Assembly (NCBI GenBank): GCA_009786625.1
Contig: WQRT01000076.1
Coordinates: forward strand, 5,182 to 11,883
DNA from: Treponema sp.
GTDB lineage: Bacteria > Spirochaetota > Spirochaetia > Treponematales > Breznakiellaceae
Length of the DNA: 6,702 nt
Direction of reading: 5' to 3'
Made by a program: the position numbers and the translations under genes
Shown: positions 5,727 through 6,702 of the stretch, in pieces
Layout: the number at the start of each line of letters is the position of its first letter
How positions within the stretch are numbered: the first letter of the stretch is position 1
The notes under the pieces: generated by a model
Databases searched by the model: none
The model's input: only the letters and a program-made list of their open reading frames with translations
Told to the model about the DNA's origin: nothing

Positions 5727-6702
5727 TGCGCGATGTGATAAAGTTATTATGGAATTTTATCACCCATGTGCAGGTGCTGGCTGTAGCATTTGCGTTTGCC
5801 CTGATGGTGTTGTTAAGCAATTATTACATGAGCAATATCGAGCGCAAGCATCTTCTAAGTAATGTGGAGAATATTTTTTACAATACGCAGGCGCAGATCG
5901 AAGCTGTTATGCTTGAACCGCAGTCGGCGCTCGGCGTTATCGCGGAAAATGTGCGTAACATGATCCTGCGCGGTTTTGATCATAATCTTGTAAGCCAGAA
6001 TTTAACAGACATCTCAAGATATATCACAGAAGATAATACGCTCATGGAAGAAGCCATAGCGGCTTACGGTTATTTTGATGTGTTCGGCGGAATGTATATT
6101 TCCGGCAACGGGTGGACGCAGCCTGTCGATTATGTTCCGCAGGAAAGACCGTGGTATAAAGCCGCGGTTGATGCAAACGGAAGTGTCGGAGTAACGGAGC
6201 CTTATTATAATCTGCCGCTTGATCAGATCACCATGACATTCGCCCGCCGGATTTTTGACGATGACGGAAACCCTTTAGGCATTGTGTGCATTGATATGCT
6301 GCTTGATAGAATTCGGGAGTACGCGGTAAACGCCGCTGTTTCGGAAGGCAGCTACGGAATATTACTTGATAAAAATTTTGACGTGCTTGCCCATCCCATT
6401 CCCGAAAGGTTTCTTGGAAGAAATCTCCGCCTTATGAACGACGGAGAAGCAATAGTTGAAATTCTGTCAACAGGGCAGAATATATCCGAAAGAAAAGTCT
6501 GGGATTATAACCGCAATGAATCCATCGGTTTTTTTCACCGGTTTGACAACGGCTGGTATCTTGCGATAATCGCGTACGCGGACAAATATTATAAAAGCGT
6601 GAACGAAATAATGTTCATCCTCGTTTCGCTCGGCACTCTGCTCGCCAGCGCGTTAATCGCGATTCTCTTAAGCGCAATCGCTTCGCGTAAGAGGGCGGAA
6701 GA
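5723..6702 (+). CDS. Membrane sensor with periplasmic dCache domain, probably a histidine kinase (3' truncated by window)
   Basis: The frame is open from 5723 to the window's end, 326 complete codons. The N-terminus is short and followed by a membrane helix at about 16-35, an extracytoplasmic region of about 260 residues, a second helix at about 296-319 and a basic stretch ASRKRAE entering the cytoplasm. The outer domain shows the double-Cache hallmark RPWYKAA at 142-148, then GSVGVTEPYYN (153-163) and GIVCIDM (186-192), where the first subdomain ends; the second subdomain includes LLDKNFDVLAHP (214-225). Such domains bind small ligands like amino or organic acids. The output domain lies outside the window. 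A SRKRAEE-type junction often leads into a histidine kinase, and the 4-bp overlap with a response regulator supports that; a diguanylate cyclase or chemoreceptor is possible. The start is one of two tandem ATGs (5723 or 5726); AGGG at 5712-5715 lies 7 nt before the first. Confidence 0.88.
   Translation, partial: MMRDVIKLLWNFITHVQVLAVAFAFALMVLLSNYYMSNIERKHLLSNVENIFYNTQAQIEAVMLEPQSALGVIAENVRNMILRGFDHNLVSQNLTDISRYITEDNTLMEEAIAAYGYFDVFGGMYISGNGWTQPVDYVPQERPWYKAAVDANGSVGVTEPYYNLPLDQITMTFARRIFDDDGNPLGIVCIDMLLDRIREYAVNAAVSEGSYGILLDKNFDVLAHPIPERFLGRNLRLMNDGEAIVEILSTGQNISERKVWDYNRNESIGFFHRFDNGWYLAIIAYADKYYKSVNEIMFILVSLGTLLASALIAILLSAIASRKRAE

Overview
This 6.7 kb window reads as ordinary chromosome of a Gram-negative (diderm), probably anaerobic bacterium. 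Diderm: the C-terminal part of a MacB-type ABC permease is followed at once by a TolC-family outer-membrane efflux protein. Anaerobe: there is an aldo/keto reductase with a two-cluster ferredoxin-like tail, a type common in anaerobes. Medium G+C, the gene mix (HD-GYP response regulator next to a dCache sensor, acetyl-type MetA) and codon style recall a gut or termite-associated spirochaete such as Treponema. That taxonomic guess is inference only; no marker gene is present.

Layout. (1) 1-2178, plus strand: the 3' end of a macB-like gene, then a tolC-like gene 9 bp later, forming the distal part of a tripartite efflux operon whose ATPase and adaptor would lie to the left. (2) 2182-3264, minus strand: a COG1453-type aldo/keto reductase, convergent with tolC across a 3-bp gap. 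(3) 3265-3677: a 413-bp gene-free stretch dominated by a 234-bp near-perfect palindrome (48-bp arms, 45 of 48 matching, AT-rich centre). This is the most unusual structure in the window and looks like a MITE or other small repeat element. (4) 3678-4598, minus strand: metA, encoding a homoserine O-acyltransferase whose specificity residue predicts acetyl-CoA rather than succinyl-CoA. (5) 4707-6702, plus strand: a two-gene signalling operon made of a REC-HD-GYP response regulator (predicted c-di-GMP phosphodiesterase) and, overlapping it by 4 bp, a membrane-anchored dCache sensor protein that runs off the right edge, probably a histidine kinase.

How the genes work together: macB and tolC would build one export pump across both membranes. 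The last two genes would form one pathway, with a periplasmic ligand sensed by the dCache protein, a phosphosignal to REC, and a change in cyclic-di-GMP turnover. metA and the reductase look like stand-alone metabolic genes. I found no clear undescribed multigene system. The palindromic element, the apparently leaderless start of the response regulator and the acetyl-type MetA are the points worth following.
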